A program made the translations under genes and the position numbers. 64,000 bases of DNA, from positions 23,173,822 through 23,237,821 of the forward strand of contig CM022671.1 of assembly GCA_012295275.1 (NCBI GenBank). The letters run 5' to 3'. Of this stretch, positions 1 to 18,764 are shown in pieces. Under the pieces are notes generated by a model. It was not told where the DNA came from and did not search any database. It worked only from the letters and a program-made list of their open reading frames with translations. Source of the DNA: Chrysomallon squamiferum (taxonomy: Eukaryota > Mollusca > Gastropoda > Neomphalida > Peltospiridae). The stretch's first letter is position 1, and each line of letters starts with the position of its first letter.

Positions 1-830
1 AATATTACAAAATGTGTCATTTCGTGATGGAGTCTCAGTTTTCTTGTCTTTTATTACGGTCTTAAACCTAGGAAGTGCAGTTATTTAATTCAAACGAAGG
101 ATATTAAAATATGACTCATGTAGGCATTCAGTTTTTACAGTCTACAAAAAAATTTCATTTAACAACATCGGAAAGAAAAATGTATCGCTACATGCATACC
201 ATAAAGTCTGAGATTGTCATTTTATGTTGGTATCAGAATGTCGTAACCATGTCAGCTAAGAACAGCTATGTTTAAACATTTTATCTTTATTATTATTATT
301 ATTATTATACAATATTATGTATCGATAACAGATATATTAGAATATGAATTTTACACAGGCTGAATACAAAATCAGTATTAAATAGTTTCTTTAAATAACA
401 GATAGTTTTTGAGTTTTATTTCAAAACATTCACAAGTATCTTTCGCGTAGTTCAAATCAAGAAGATACGATCTTATTTAGTGTCGTACCCACATCAGAGA
501 TATACCTGTATCTCAGTACGAACGAGAAATAAAAATGTATTCAGTTTTATGTAGTTTTTTTTGATCATCAGTTTTCTACGCACATAGTGTCAACGTGACA
601 AATCCATTACACGAATCTGAAACGAAAACATTTCGTGTTTCACAAAAATTTTTTTTTTTTTTTTTTTAATAATAATAATAATAAAAAGAACATCTATAAA
701 GAAAGAAAAAGAGAAAAATCCAATTACATTTCACAAACGAAATCCATATTTCTTTCTTTTTTTTTTTTTTTTCACATTTTTTTTTTTTTTTTTTCACCAC
801 TCATCCACATTTTCTTTCAGTTCCACAATT
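1..830. other. AT-rich non-coding segment
   Basis: No gene seen. It contains a short ATT repeat (about 287-307) and poly(T) tracts near 649-668, 757-772 and 778-795. Confidence 0.7.
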
Positions 831-1270
831 ACAGTTCTGACATGGCGACCCTCATCACCGCTTTGGCAGAAACGTACACCAGTTTTTCGCGCGCAAAACC
901 CACAGGCTGGTCGCGTGCTGTTCACGTGTGATGAATGTAGTTGACAACACCTGGAATGATGACGACTTCCTAAGCATTACAAGCTGTTGTCTTAAACAGA
1001 CATGCAATTTCTTCAGACCTCCGATTCGGTTTGCATTTGTCATGTGTAATTTTCCGTTTTCCCTTTTGGGCGATTGATGAAGCCACGGGTTATAATTAAG
1101 CTGTCTATTTAATAAAGTAATAACATATGGGAAAGATTGATTAACAGTTTGAATCACATTTGAAAATACATCATCACTGTCTTGAGCCGACGTGCTTTTA
1201 AACCGTAGAAGTGGAAATCTGTCTTCTGTCACTCGGTGAATGCAAGTATGCGTGTATTTGTGCAAACAGT
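831..1270. other. Complex unique segment, no recognised gene
   Basis: More balanced composition than its surroundings, for example GGCGACCCTCATCACCG near 843. A minus-strand frame of about 120 non-repetitive residues runs through it but shows no family motif, and its N-terminal part is translated CA repeat, so I do not call it a gene. Confidence 0.4.

Positions 1271-1272
<2 letters not shown>

Positions 1273-1311
<39 letters not shown>
1273..1311. repeat. TG dinucleotide repeat
   Basis: Uninterrupted TG run of about 39 bp within a wider TATG-rich stretch. Confidence 0.95.
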
Positions 1312-1315
<4 letters not shown>

Positions 1316-1684
1316 GCACATACGTATGTAGGTATATGTTTGTTGGTATATGTATGCATATGTTAAGTTATGTCTATTTAAGCATATCTTTATAGTGGTG
1401 TGTGTATGATGTGTTTTGGTTATGGGTTTGTGTTTGTAAAGAAAAGAAAACATGTTTATTTTATGATTATGCTAAAATTAAATATTTTCAGTTTTGATAA
1501 CTGCAATTTTTAATCCATATAATTCATGTTTTTTTTTGTTTTGTTCTGTTTTTTTTTTGTTTTGTTTTTTTATCGAGTTCAGCATTTCATTAATTTTTAT
1601 CTTCTAGTAATTTTGTTTTTATTGTTTTAAGCTGATCTCTAGTCTTTAGAGAAGAAAACCAAGGAATTAAAATATCGCAACCTT

Positions 1685-1739
<55 letters not shown>

Positions 1740-2320
1740 AAATAAAATTAACTAACAAAAACAATAAATAATAATAATGATAATAATATAAAATGTTTAC
1801 AAAATTAACTATATGAGAAAAAAATAATAAATAAAAAAGAATTAAAATTAAAATGTTTACAAGAACAGAAATTAGATACAAATGGAAATAAAAAAAAAAA
1901 AAAAAAAGTTAAAAGAAAAACAATAATGTCAAACAAATAAAGGGATACAACGTGGAAAGTGTAGATACAAATAAAACTGTATTTAATGTAAAAAAAAATG
2001 AAAATGTAATATGATAAAACAAAATCAAACAACATACATACATATCATATATGGATCAAATATATATATATATATATTAAAAATATTTTAATGACTATAT
2101 ATTAAGTTTGTATCTAATATTTATGTCGTCTTGTTCTTTTATGGTTTTCTTATTCATAATAAATACTGAATAAAAGAATAAACTAATTTTACGTTTACGG
2201 TTTCTTTGGATATTCATAATAAATTTATTATTATTATTATTATTATTCAAAGGATAAATAATTCAGAGGTCCCGGAATATCCCAATTAATTTTTCTAATT
2301 TATTCCCGAAAAAACTGCAA
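1312..2320. other. AT-rich segment with AAT and poly(A) repeats
   Basis: Contains an AAT repeat at 1687-1733, poly(A) at 1889-1907 and a TA run near 2060-2078. No coding signal. Confidence 0.7.
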
Positions 2321-2725
2321 CAGTCTATGACGTAGACTGGTATTATGTTACAAGTACTCAAAGAGCCGGTTGGTAAATCACAGTCGTGTCAAAGGTCAAC
2401 AGAACCGCGTGCTCGAAACCGCTTTACGCTTTGTCAGGTAATTTTGATTTTCACGCAACCCTCATGGCTCCGTCTAAGTAAAAATGTCATTTAGGCGTGG
2501 CATCAGGTTGGGTTCGCAGACTCGGGGCAGTGTTAAGCTCTTGGGTGTGGGAAGCGAATGTCTTTTTTGTCAATACTCAGTGATTTAACCGAACCGCTGT
2601 CGCTGAAGCAGGACCCGCGAGTCGGTCGTTTGTGTTTTTAGGTCAATTTTCTTCACCGTGTTTTATCCGCCGAGTAATCGGCGAGTGACAGAGTTCTTGG
2701 TTTATATGTCACGTGACATTTGTAA
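2321..2725. promoter_or_regulatory. CpG-containing island with a CACGTG palindrome
   Basis: About 400 bp of complex sequence in AT-rich DNA. It includes TCAAAGGTCA (about 2389-2398, an extended nuclear-receptor half-site type) and the 14-bp perfect palindrome ATGTCACGTGACAT (2706-2719), which contains GTCACGTGAC, the CLEAR/E-box consensus bound by MITF/TFE-type bHLH-zip factors. No reading frame of note. A regulatory role is inferred. Confidence 0.3.
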
Positions 2726-2954
2726 TTAAGAAAAAAAAAAAAAAAAAAAAGAAAGAAAGAAAGAAAAGAAACAATACCAAGGCATGAGAGGCTAATTGAA
2801 AAGATGAATAGATAAACGAATGAACGATCAAGAACGAAAAAAAAAAAAAAAAAAGAAGTCAGACCTCTAGGTTATAGAAATAAAGTTTTCAGATACGGAC
2901 GTGATTAAAAATGAAGAAAAATAGACTAACAGACAGACAGACAGACACACGAAC

Positions 2955-2991
<37 letters not shown>

Positions 2992-3687
2992 AAAACAACG
3001 TTCAGACTGGAAAGCAACGTTCAGAAGAAAAACAGATACTTAGAAAGAAGGAACAACAGAGGTGAATTAATATCAAACTCGCTCATTGTAACGATTTAAC
3101 TATACAACATAAAATGTGGAACAAAACTCCCAAAATACAAAAGTCAAACAATATTCATTCTTGTTCCTTAAAGAGACAAAATTAACTTTATTTCTTCGTT
3201 TGTTAATGTGCGTAGAAAGAAAAAAATAAAAAAAATACATAAAATTTTTTTTAAAAAATCCGAAGGCGGTTTATAAGAAGGAACGGTTTTGGCGCCGTAA
3301 TTCCCATGACCGCATCACTTAAAGGTAAAATAAACTCTACAAAAGCAGTGATTTATGTCCAGTAATAAACACATGAAAGAGGTCAGTGGTTTGTCTTTTC
3401 TTTCTTCTTCTTCTTTTTCGTTTTACGGTTGTCTTTTTCGTTCTTTCTCTTTACTTTAAAAAAAAAAAAAAAATATTTTTTTTTTTTGAAAAGCAAAAGT
3501 TAAGAAACAGTAAACTACTGTTATCAACAACGGTCAAGAGGCAGTCTATTTGAAACGACTTTAATTTTCCCGATAAAAAAAAAAAGGCGTAAAGTTAATT
3601 TTTTCGTTTTTGTTTACCTTTCATTAATATAAGAATACATAAACTGAAGAATAAACAAGGAATAAAAAAAAAAAAAAAAAACAATCG

Positions 3688-3719
<32 letters not shown>

Positions 3720-4549
3720 TGAAAAAGAAAAAAGAAATGTTTACATTCTGAATGTCTGTGATGAATGAATAAGATAATATTTAGTATGAAATCAGGACAA
3801 TATGAGTAACCTTAAATATAGACTGTTTATTCATTACATTTTTTTAACTTTCACTGTACTCGATAAGAAAGCCCGATAGACAGAGTAGAATTACAGAAAT
3901 ACGTAAGCGCCTCTCCAACCTTTGGGTCCATTTGTAAACCACATCTCTGCCTTTCACTGTTAGGGAGCTAAAGGTTAGAACGAAATCTACAGTCTGCTTA
4001 TTTAATTTGCTGTGAGAATAGGTTCACATTGGGTTTTTTTTCTCATATTAACCATGTACGCTTGTTGTTTGTTTGTTTTTTTACGTATTTCAAATGCATA
4101 ATAATTAAACATTTTTAAAATGGAGAAAAAAAACAAATAGGAAATTTAAATAGGAAAATCGTATACTGTGTATATTCAGCTTGTCTGATGCACAATCTGT
4201 TTATAACATCATTCACAAACGTCCAGTTGTTTTTCTGCGTCTCACAGCTGTCGCCCGAACAGCTTACTCTATCTCCCAAAACCCAGCCAGCGATTGTGAC
4301 AAGAGTTCTGAGGGCATTGGAGAGATAGAACACTAGGGTGAAAAAAAACGTAGAATTTATCAAACAATGATATGGCAAAACTGTTACATTAAACCTTTAT
4401 GCTTGCCTCGAAAAGTGTAAACAAAGCACAGCTTGCTATTGGAAAATTCGGATATCCAGCGCCATCAAGTATTGATCTCAAATCAGTCGTTGACGGCGAA
4501 AATTAACTGCTTTCAGTAACAGACCCAAACAATGATGTATAGAGCACGT
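2726..4549. other. AT-rich segment with poly(A)/poly(T) and TA repeats
   Basis: Poly(A) runs occur at 2730-2750, 2838-2854 and 3664-3719, and a TA run at about 2957-2987. It includes one copy of a duplicated element (3284-3392, listed separately) and a moderately complex stretch at 4190-4540 without a convincing gene. Confidence 0.6.
3284..3392 (+). repeat. Duplicated element, copy A
   Basis: Starts with CGGTTTTGGCGCCG, continues with TTCCCATGACCG and ends around CAGTAATAAACACATGAAAG followed by GTCAGTGG. The same order of blocks occurs at 5763-5886 in the same orientation with many substitutions and small indels. Confidence 0.7.
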
Positions 4550-5145
4550 TGTTTCAGCTATGAACTGTTGTATGCGGAATACACATGGAAACACAATATT
4601 ATTTTGAACCTTATATTTTCATAAAAAAAGTTTTTTTTGTTTTTTTTTGTGTTTTTTTTAGCGGTACACCTTTCAACACGGATTAAGCTACATACTGCAT
4701 TTCATATCGGCTATAAATTGTAGTTCTGGGCATGTATTGCCATCGCGCACGTTTCAACACAGAATACATTTGCAGACAAAATATTATTATGGCCATAAAT
4801 CTTTATGCATAGAATATATTGCAGTCAAAATAATATTTCAACTATAATCTGTCGTACAAACAAAATATTGCTGCCATAAAATTTTGCAGTAGAGTAATAA
4901 TACTGTTATTTCGTTGTAATGTTTTGTGTACGGAGCGTTTTGCAAAAATATGTCATATTTTAAAACAAATATATTTGCAGGTTTAATATTATGTCAGCCA
5001 TTACGGTCTTGGGTATAGATAGAATATATTGCAAACAAAATAATATTTTGGACATAAAATTTGTGTGCACAGATTAAGAATTATATTAATAAAAATGTTG
5101 AAAAGTATTTCAGAGAAAATATTATTACGTCATGTAACTTTTAAC
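4550..5145 (+). repeat. Old degenerate tandem array
   Basis: Recurring blocks AGAATAYATTTGCAG, CAAAATATTATT or CAAAATAATATT, and GCCATAAA appear in the same order near 4760-4810, 4811-4860, 4861-4890, 4960-5000 and 5021-5070, with a less clear version at 4575-4720. Spacing varies from about 50 to 90 bp, so the array has decayed. Confidence 0.55.
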
Positions 5146-5260
5146 TTGAAAATTTTCTCGATGAGAATGATATCTCCGTGATAAAGTATCCCTATAAACA
5201 TACTATTTTATAGTATGAAAAAAAAAAAAATATATATAACCTGAAACACAATACTGAGAC

Positions 5261-5332
<72 letters not shown>

Positions 5333-5401
5333 GAAGAAGAAATAGAAGAAGAAGAAGGACAAGAAGAAGAATGCTTTTTGAAGGAATGAATGAATAAATC
5401 A

Positions 5402-5432
<31 letters not shown>

Positions 5433-5762
5433 ATTAATAAGCAAAGTTAATTGTAAACAGTGTATCCAAAAAATCGTTTTTTTAAAACAAAATACAGAAG
5501 TAAAAATAATAAAAATATTTAAATAAACATAAATAAATAAATAAATAAATAAAAATAAAAAATATAAAAATAAATAAATAAAACAAATAAAATTTAAAAA
5601 AAACAACAATCTTACAAACTACACATATATGATATATTTATTTTTAGAAAAGAAAAAATAAAAAAAAAATGCAAATTTCGGATTTTCTTTTTTCTTTTAC
5701 TTTTAACTCAAATAATGACGTATACGCCTAACAACGCCATAACAAAGCTTTGAACAGTTTAC
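5146..5762. other. AT-rich segment with AAT and AAAT repeats
   Basis: Contains an AAT repeat (5261-5329), GAA-rich sequence (5330-5370), AAAT repeats (about 5400-5433 and 5526-5585) and poly(A). No coding signal. Confidence 0.75.
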
Positions 5763-5886
5763 CGATTTTGGCGCCGTTATTCCCACGACCGATTCCCTTT
5801 AAAGTGTAGGAAATTTTATTCTTGGTCTGGCATAAAACTACTGATTTACGCAGAGTAATAAACAGATAAAAGAGTGTCGGTTTTTC
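5763..5886 (+). repeat. Duplicated element, copy B
   Basis: Blocks CGATTTTGGCGCCG, TTCCCACGACCG, TGATTTACGCAG, AGTAATAAACAGATAAAAG and GTGTCGG parallel copy A at 3284-3392. The TTTTGGCGCC core resembles an E2F site and is one of the best preserved parts. It could be a diverged transposon family or a duplicated regulatory segment. Confidence 0.7.
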
Positions 5887-9735
<3,849 letters not shown>

Positions 9736-10330
9736 TCCGTACATACACAGAGCGCTACACGACAATTAGATTCGCCTTAAATGTTCCCTTTTGTTTCTTC
9801 TGTTTTTACAGACGTCCGAACACGGCACAGATCTGTTTCAATATTTGTTCAGATTACGGATTATGTCCCCTTTGGCAGCGCTTTGCGGAACAATGCCGAG
9901 CGTACGGCGAAACTCCCGAACGTGATGATCGGGTACCTTCGGGAATTTGAGGTGTTTTTTCTCAACCCTCACGTAAACAATCCGCCCGCACTTTAGACTT
10001 GATCCTCGAAACTCTATCTCTTTTCTCTCGTTTCGCTGAATGGACTTGCTTGTGCCTTCTGAAAAGCCCATCGCACGTTTAGTCGAGCCTTTTCACACCT
10101 GCCTCGCTCTGACGTTTCGAATCCCGCTTCTGCTTCATAATGGTTTTAGGATCGAAGGGGTTGGGCGATGACACCATAACGCGACACAGTAACCACTGGC
10201 TGCACGGACAAACAACAAGGACGGGATCTGATAATCCGGGGCGCCGGATTCTGGGTCACGTTCGTGATTCCGCCCAGCGCTGCCCAACCGTTTGCATTGT
10301 TTCCGCATCCCGTGTACCTTTCTTTTTTTT
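9736..10330. promoter_or_regulatory. CpG-containing island with inverted TAATCC/GGATT sites
   Basis: About 600 bp with many CpGs and low repeat content. AATCCGG(GGCG)CCGGATT at 10233-10250 is a perfect 7-bp inverted repeat; with the preceding T it holds a TAATCC core, the site of K50 homeodomains (Otx, Gsc, Pitx). A splice-acceptor-like TTCTGTTTTTACAG ends near 9811 and is followed by open frames of 50-60 codons on the + strand, none recognisable. Read as regulatory island or unidentified exon. Confidence 0.3.
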
Positions 10331-12904
<2,574 letters not shown>

Positions 12905-12959
12905 TAAAACAATATTAAAATCTGGATCTCGTTTTTGTCTTTTCCTATTATATGAAAAG

Positions 12960-13075
12960 ATAAATAGGTAGATAGACAGACAAACAGACAGATAGATAGA
13001 TATATATAGATAGATCGATGAATTGATAGATAAACAGACAGACAGATAGACAGATAGATAGATAAATAATTAGGT
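12960..13075. repeat. Imperfect GATA/GACA tetranucleotide repeat
   Basis: Alternating GATA and GACA units with single interruptions. Confidence 0.85.
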
Positions 13076-14546
13076 ATACATATGCGTCTGTGTAAGTATT
13101 CATTCATTATTTATTTATTTATATTAATAACAATCATTATGGTACAGCGGGTAGACAACTTACTAAGGCAAGCGGTGACTCAGTGGACATAATTACCTGT
13201 ACCCATTGACGCTAACACCTAAAGTGAGACAACTAAACTTTACTTGACTTGACTAGATTCACGAGACGCGAACTTTGTAACACGTAACTTGATTCAGTCT
13301 TCACAAACTGATAGATACAGGTCTCGAACGGTGACGTCAGATTGTGAGTTCGAAAGTCATAAAACTTGACTTGACTTGACTCGACCTCAATACCTGGCGG
13401 AAAATTTGTCTTAAGTTTGATGACACAAATTTGTAAAAAAGTTTTACTTAAAACATGGGAGAAGGTTTTCTTCGTGAAACTGGTAAGAGTTTGAACGCAG
13501 AGTCGTAGATAGAAACGAACGAGTTCAATGATTTACGAAAATGCACAGATTACGACGGTTAAAAAGAGTTAATTGGTTGTGACACGGTATACAGTTTAAA
13601 GGTACGCATAAATATTTACAACACTTTGCATTTGTTTTTATTATTTTAATTTCCTGCCTAGTTAGGCTTTTTTTTTTTTACATGTAGGCTAGAAAAAAAA
13701 AAAACTTGTTAATGTCAGGAACTACTGTTCTTGTTGTTTTTATGACATTCAGTTGTTTTTTTGATTTTTTTTTCCGTTTTTTTTTTTTTTTTCTTGTGTT
13801 GGTAGTTGTTTTGATGGAGCGTTTTGTTTTACATTCTGCTTTCATTTATAAAGATAAATAAATAAATTAAATAAACACTTTAGCATATACAGAAACAAAA
13901 ACATACGCAAGACAAAAAATAAAATTAAAATAAAATAAAACTAAAAATAATAATTATAATAAAATAAATAAATAATTAAAGTGAAATAATATAAAAAAAA
14001 TAAAATAAATATAATAAAAAAATAAATATTATAAATAAATAAATAAATAATCAGTCAAACAAACAAACAAAGAAACACGTTTTAAGGGGAAGGGTTTTGT
14101 TATTTATTTTGTCTAATGTACATGTACTTAATAATCTTACAGCAGTTTTATGCCTGCTGTTTCTTTATTAAAACAACACCGCTATAGCCAAGTTTCTTTG
14201 ATCTAATAAATAAATAGTATATAATTTACTGCATCGTCACTAAAATTAATATATTAAAACATACGGGTACAGTGATTTAATGATAACGTAAATGCATGAA
14301 AAGAAGTAACCACTAATGAGTCCTGCTTTTATTACTACTACATCTACAACAACAACAGCAATAACTATTACCACTATTACTGCTGCTACTACCACAATTA
14401 CTACAACTAATACTATTACTACGTTACTTCTGCTGCTATTACTACTACTACTACTACCACGTATAATAATAATAATAAGACGAAAAGATGTATCAAATTT
14501 GTTAATCGAAGTGTAACTACGGAAACGCTTAATCTCTACAAATACA
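13076..14546. other. Non-coding segment with ACTTG pentamers and AT-rich filler
   Basis: Short runs of ACTTG units occur near 13240-13253 and 13364-13382 within a complex stretch (13140-13620). AT-rich sequence with AAAT repeats follows at 13850-14055, and imperfect ACT/TAC triplets at 14330-14460. No gene recognised. Confidence 0.6.
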
Positions 14547-14573
14547 AGAGAGAGAGAGAGAGAGAGAGAGAGA
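14547..14573. repeat. Short GA tract
   Basis: 27 bp of GA dinucleotide. Confidence 0.95.
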
Positions 14574-14719
14574 TCGAAAGAAAAAAAAAAGAAAAAAAAG
14601 AAGAAAGACACAGCGTAATAAAATATCTTCACAGAACGTTGGAAATTCGACACCATGCGTAAAACAAGAACGTGGCCCCATAGATCAATGCTCTTGTCTT
14701 GAACATTGTTCAGCAAATT

Positions 14720-15090
14720 GTTTTATAACAGCCTCTTCCTGTGGCTTTCAAAGAACATCAGTGGACGACCAGCCTTTTGTTTGTCGTTGTTTATCGTATT
14801 TCTTTCAAATACACGTGCAGATGAAGTCTCGTGTAGAGAGAGCACGTGCTTCAATTCACTGACAGTTCCATGTTGACGCCAAAATGGGAGACATTCCGGA
14901 ATAACGTCATTCACGGAATTAGGGGAGATTAACAAGCCGGAAGTTGACCTCTTTGTTTACCGACGATTTGCGTCGGTTGTTCTTCTACTGTAACAGTCTG
15001 CGGTTCCGAGTGACACATTTGGTTATTACAATCACTGTGTACTCGATAATTTTGATGTCTATTACATAATTTGTAATTTATACGATGTAA
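14720..15090. promoter_or_regulatory. Complex island with forkhead and E-box motifs
   Basis: Unique, CpG-containing sequence. It includes TTTGTTTACC (near 14952, forkhead type) and the palindrome AGCACGTGCT (near 14840). No reading frame of interest. Function inferred only. Confidence 0.25.
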
Positions 15091-15249
15091 TTACAGCCGC
15101 AAAAGTTCAAATAAGAGAAAAGGAACAAAAATCTCGTAATTTCGTGCGAGAGTTGTAACAAGTACAAGAATCTTTTTTTCAAGATAATAATATAATAATA
15201 ATAATAATAATAATAGCAAATCCTGGAACAACAACAGCAACAACAATAA

Positions 15250-15465
<216 letters not shown>

Positions 15466-15589
15466 TTGACTTCTTTTCTTTCTATCTCTATCAGTCTATA
15501 TCTATCTGCCTCTATCAATTTACCTCTAAGTTACGAGAATTTTATATATTTTTTTTTTTAAAACTAAATAAACCCAGAAAAACAACACC

Positions 15590-15950
15590 ATACTGCTTTC
15601 GTGATGAAGCAAAGCCAACTGGCTCTGCAAATGAAAACAAGAAGAATATCCTATTTTACGTTCTCGTCGGTCGTGACAAGATAATGATGAAAATTAGATT
15701 AATGGTAATTAAGTCTGGCTGCAGGTAAGTCACAAGCAAATGGAACGTTAACAGCGGGCTTGTCATAGCGTCACAAGAAGAAAAAAGATTAGAGAGAGAA
15801 AAAAAAAAAAAAAAAAAAAATGTACCAATAACCAATTACCTTTTATAACTCGTTTTTCGATTTAATCATGGAACCGCCATTAATGATAAATTGCAGACAT
15901 TTCCTCTCATTGTCACGTGACCTTCAATTAAATTTATAGACATCTTTGTA
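15590..15950. promoter_or_regulatory. Island dense in homeodomain-type cores
   Basis: Complex sequence interrupted by one poly(A) run (15799-15820). At 15681-15713 there are four ATTA/TAAT-type cores in about 30 bp, including AGATTAATGGTAATTAAG. TTAATGATAAATTG (15879-15892) and CACGTGACC (about 15915) follow. Suggests an enhancer, not shown. Confidence 0.3.
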
Positions 15951-16222
15951 CCGAGTGTTACATGGGACGATACATTTTTTTTTTTTTTTTTTTTTTTTTA
16001 ATGTTACACGATGTCAAAAATAGCTTTATTATTATTATTATTATTATCGATATCAATATAATTTATTTTATAAACTTTGAGATATGTATGATGCAATAAT
16101 TATCTATATACCAAGCCCTTCCCTACCTTCCTACGTACCTAACATTAACTAACTAACTAACTAAATCAAACAACCATACTGGGATAACAAGATGTTATGA
16201 GATCGGTGGAGAACAAAACCAG

Positions 16223-16292
<70 letters not shown>

Positions 16293-16615
16293 GTTGTTAT
16301 TATTGTTATTGTTATTGTTATTATTATTATTTTATGAACTATTGTTATTATTATTATTATTTGTTACTTCTTTTATACATCCAAATTATCTTAATATATT
16401 CCTTTCTCATATTCATATTTCTTTTTGCAAACAAGTTATAAAAAACATTGTTCTTATAACAGAAAAAAACAAAACTAAAATAAATATATCATGCAAAAAT
16501 AAATATTTGGTTTAGATAGGACGAGCAACAGAAGACGTTTTGTGTTTTTTTTTTTTTTTTTTCTTTTTTTTTTTTTAAAACTTCCAAGTTCACATTATAA
16601 CTGGAGATTTTGATG

Positions 16616-16653
<38 letters not shown>

Positions 16654-17040
16654 CTCCTTTCCAAAAGAAATTCTTGTTTACGTAATATGTACGTATATTC
16701 TTGATCAACCGAAAAGTGAAAATAAGTTCCACTCCTAAGTTCAGTTCACTGCGACCTGATAAAACCTTTTTTTTTTTTTTTTTTTTTTTTAAAATAGGAT
16801 TCACACGAAAACAGATATCATGTGTCATGATACTTCCGGTTAATGCGCAATAACTCTTGAGTAACTGGTAAGTGTATCGTTCCGGTATCAGTCTATTTTA
16901 GATGATAACTCGTTACGTTAAAAAAAAAGTTAAAGGTATGTACTATCCTTAAAATGCTGTTTTACCCTTAATAAAAAAAAAAAATGTTTTCTCTTTCAGC
17001 AAACAAACTTCACTGTACAGACAGATATAAAGATATCGTT
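15951..17040. other. AT-rich segment with TTA, poly(T) and TA repeats
   Basis: Poly(T) at 15976-15999, a TTA repeat at 16224-16292, poly(T) at 16546-16576, a TA run at about 16620-16649 and poly(T) at 16768-16790. No coding signal. Confidence 0.8.
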
Positions 17041-17360
17041 ATGTGTTAACGTATGTGTGTATGTATGTGTGTATGTTTGTATGTGTGTGTATGTGTTTAT
17101 GTGTGTATGTATGTGTGTGTTTATGTGTTTATATGTATATGTGTGTGTATGTATATGAATGTGTGTGTATGTATATATGTATATATGTGTGCTTGTGTAT
17201 GTTCATGTGTAGGTGTATTGTATATATCTTATGCATGTCTGTATGTATGTATGTATATAGTATGTGTATGTGTGTGTATATATGTATGTCTGTGTGTGAG
17301 TGTTGATATACATGTATGCGTCTGTATGTATGTGTGTGTGTGTGCATGCGAACCCAGTGT
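17041..17360. repeat. TG/TATG-rich low-complexity stretch
   Basis: About 320 bp of TATG, TGTG and TATA units. All long frames through it are repeat translations. Confidence 0.9.
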
Positions 17361-17994
17361 GACTGTGGGTGTGAATGTAAACTTGTATGTTGTGATTTTG
17401 ATATCTGAAAGAAAAAAAACAGAAATAATAAAAAGCTGAAAAAGTGCAGGATGCTTACATACTTGCTTGTGGCTATCACTCTTTACAACAATAACAAGGA
17501 ATCAATTGCTTATTATCTGCTTCACTGGTCTGACCTCAAACACAATTTCAGATCTGTTGCCGTTTTCGTCTGTATCAAGAGCTATTAATAAAATGCTTTT
17601 AAGCGTGAGAATAGAGAAATTATTGTTTTCAAACAGTAACATATCATTCTTTCTCGACTGGAGTGCACTTAAAGTTCTGCATCTAGCGTACTTTTACAAA
17701 GTCCTGTACAATATCGATAAATAATAATGACCACCTTGCCAGACTTGTTTTAATAATTAAGAAAGAGTGAAGTAGTTACAGTAGTAGTTGTAGTGTTGAT
17801 GAAAATGACAGTAATAGTAATAGTATATATATATATATGACTGAATAAAGAAAGAAAGAAATAAATGAAGAAAGAACAACTGAATGAGATAAATACAGAT
17901 GAAAAGCAATTCTTACAAATTTGAGATAAAAAGTATAATAAAACCGCCAAATACGACAAAATAAAAAAGTGGTAATAATGATGATAATATTACA

Positions 17995-18055
<61 letters not shown>

Positions 18056-18192
18056 CAAAAATGATGAATTTATTTCCTCTTCAAAAACAATCTTCAGCAT
18101 AATAATAAAATTACCTCTATTAGGAATCCAGTGAAAAGTGAGTGACATGATTAAGGCAGAAAGAGTTTTCAAGATAAAATGAAAATTATTAA

Positions 18193-18228
<36 letters not shown>

Positions 18229-18367
18229 TTAAAAGATAAAGATAAAGGAAAAAAATAAATAAATAATCGTTTCATACCATTTCCAATACCCATATGTTCT
18301 ACACTGAAGAAACTACAATAACAACAACAATAATAATAATAACAACAACAACAACAACAACAACAGC

Positions 18368-18398
<31 letters not shown>

Positions 18399-18720
18399 GC
18401 AGCAACAACAACAATAATAATAATAACAATAATAATAATAAAGGATCAAATTTCCAAAATAAATGAATAAACAAATGAACAAACAACGAAAACGATTCAC
18501 AATTTTTATTTATTTACCCCTCTCATCTCCTCACCTCGACAGATTCAAACTTTAAACACCGAATTAAAAAAAAAAAAAAACACTAACATTATTTCTTCTC
18601 GACAATGTCTTCATTCCTCCGTGTTCATTCCTCTTTGCAAATGTAATAAAACTTTAGAAAAGCACAAACTCGTGTGAATTTTGTACCCAAAACCTGGCAG
18701 TTTCTTTTTTTTTTTTTTCA

Positions 18721-18758
<38 letters not shown>

Positions 18759-18764
18759 GTTTTC
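17361..18764. other. AT-rich segment with AAT and AAC repeats
   Basis: A modestly complex stretch (17440-17740) without a recognised gene, then an AAT repeat at 17996-18053, TTA at 18197-18229 and a mixed AAC/AAT repeat at 18314-18441. Poly(T) runs to 18758. Confidence 0.7.

Noticed and set aside
855-1319. 154-codon minus-strand frame
   Set aside because: The N-terminal part is a His-Thr run from the TG repeat. The rest has no recognisable motif and no transcript evidence can be seen.
13141-13330. tRNA-like or tRNA-derived SINE head (A-box-like and GAGTTCGAAAG-like blocks)
   Set aside because: Spacing and arms do not fold into a cloverleaf, and no acceptor stem pairs.
14246-14716. 156-codon minus-strand frame, the longest open frame in the window
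   Set aside because: It reads as Val/Ile/Ser runs from TAC/ACT triplets, Phe runs from poly(A) and Ser-Leu from the GA tract; low-complexity translation.
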